Source: Treponema sp. (lineage in GTDB: Bacteria; Spirochaetota; Spirochaetia; Treponematales; Treponemataceae). Taken from it: DNA of 5,299 nt. The stretch lies in contig DLYJ01000254.1 of assembly GCA_003447785.1 (NCBI GenBank), forward strand, positions 1 through 5,299. Reading direction: 5' to 3'. Positions 5,223 through 5,299 of this stretch are shown piece after piece. The translations under genes and the position numbers were made by a program. Under the pieces are notes generated by a model. That model had not been told where the DNA came from, ran no database searches, and saw nothing but the letters and a program-made list of their open reading frames with translations. Each line of letters begins with the position of its first letter. The stretch's first letter is position 1.

Positions 5223-5299
5223 ATGAAATACAAAGTTTTTATTGATGGAAAAGACGGCACTACAGGCCTTAAAATTTACGAACGGTTCCAGAACCGCGA
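5223..5299 (+). CDS. argC: N-acetyl-gamma-glutamyl-phosphate reductase (type 2), 5' fragment
   Basis: Twenty-five codons are visible before the window ends. They encode MKYKVFIDG, then KDGTTGLKIYER. The pattern FIDGxxGTTGLxI at the extreme N-terminus is the nucleotide-binding signature of the type 2 ('uncommon form') ArgC. This enzyme reduces N-acetylglutamyl phosphate to the semialdehyde with NADPH, the third step of arginine biosynthesis. The start is supported by the near-terminal position of FIDG and by the TATAAT just upstream. Most of the catalytic domain, including the active-site Cys, is outside the window, so identification rests on this one motif. Confidence 0.8.
   Translation, partial: MKYKVFIDGKDGTTGLKIYERFQNR

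Overview
The window most resembles chromosomal DNA from a free-living or gut-associated spirochaete of the Treponema type. This rests on gene content and protein character, not on any search. The signs are moderate, slightly AT-leaning composition, a fermentative AdhE close in style to anaerobe enzymes, and a secreted OmpA-domain protein with an altered peptidoglycan pocket like that known from treponemes. The start of an arginine-biosynthesis gene argues against a host-restricted species such as T. pallidum. The genus assignment is moderate confidence.

Layout. Bases 1-2280 (+) hold the C-terminal ~760 residues of a bifunctional acetaldehyde/alcohol dehydrogenase (AdhE). The first ~100-110 residues lie outside the window. 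Bases 2281-2432 are an intergenic region almost filled by a nested palindromic element: 14-base outer inverted repeats enclosing two structurally matched hairpins in opposite orientation. Its right end supplies the apparent -35 of the next promoter. Bases 2433-3762 (+) are a two-gene operon with an 8-base overlap: a GNAT acetyltransferase (AANAT-like), then a uracil-DNA-glycosylase-superfamily protein. After only 31 bases comes a convergent gene, 5164-3794 (-), for an exported protein with a glycine-rich linker and a C-terminal OmpA-like domain. A 58-base divergent promoter region separates it from the first 25 codons of a type 2 argC (5223 onward, +).

The genes form no single pathway: fermentation, acetylation, DNA-repair-like function, cell envelope and arginine synthesis sit side by side, as in ordinary core chromosome. 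No phage, CRISPR, tRNA or toxin-antitoxin gene is visible. The most notable signals are non-coding. All three visible transcript-start genes have a -10-like hexamer ending exactly six bases before the ATG and lack a Shine-Dalgarno site, which predicts leaderless mRNAs. The one internal operon gene has a normal Shine-Dalgarno. The other main signal is the REPIN/MITE-like double hairpin after adhE.
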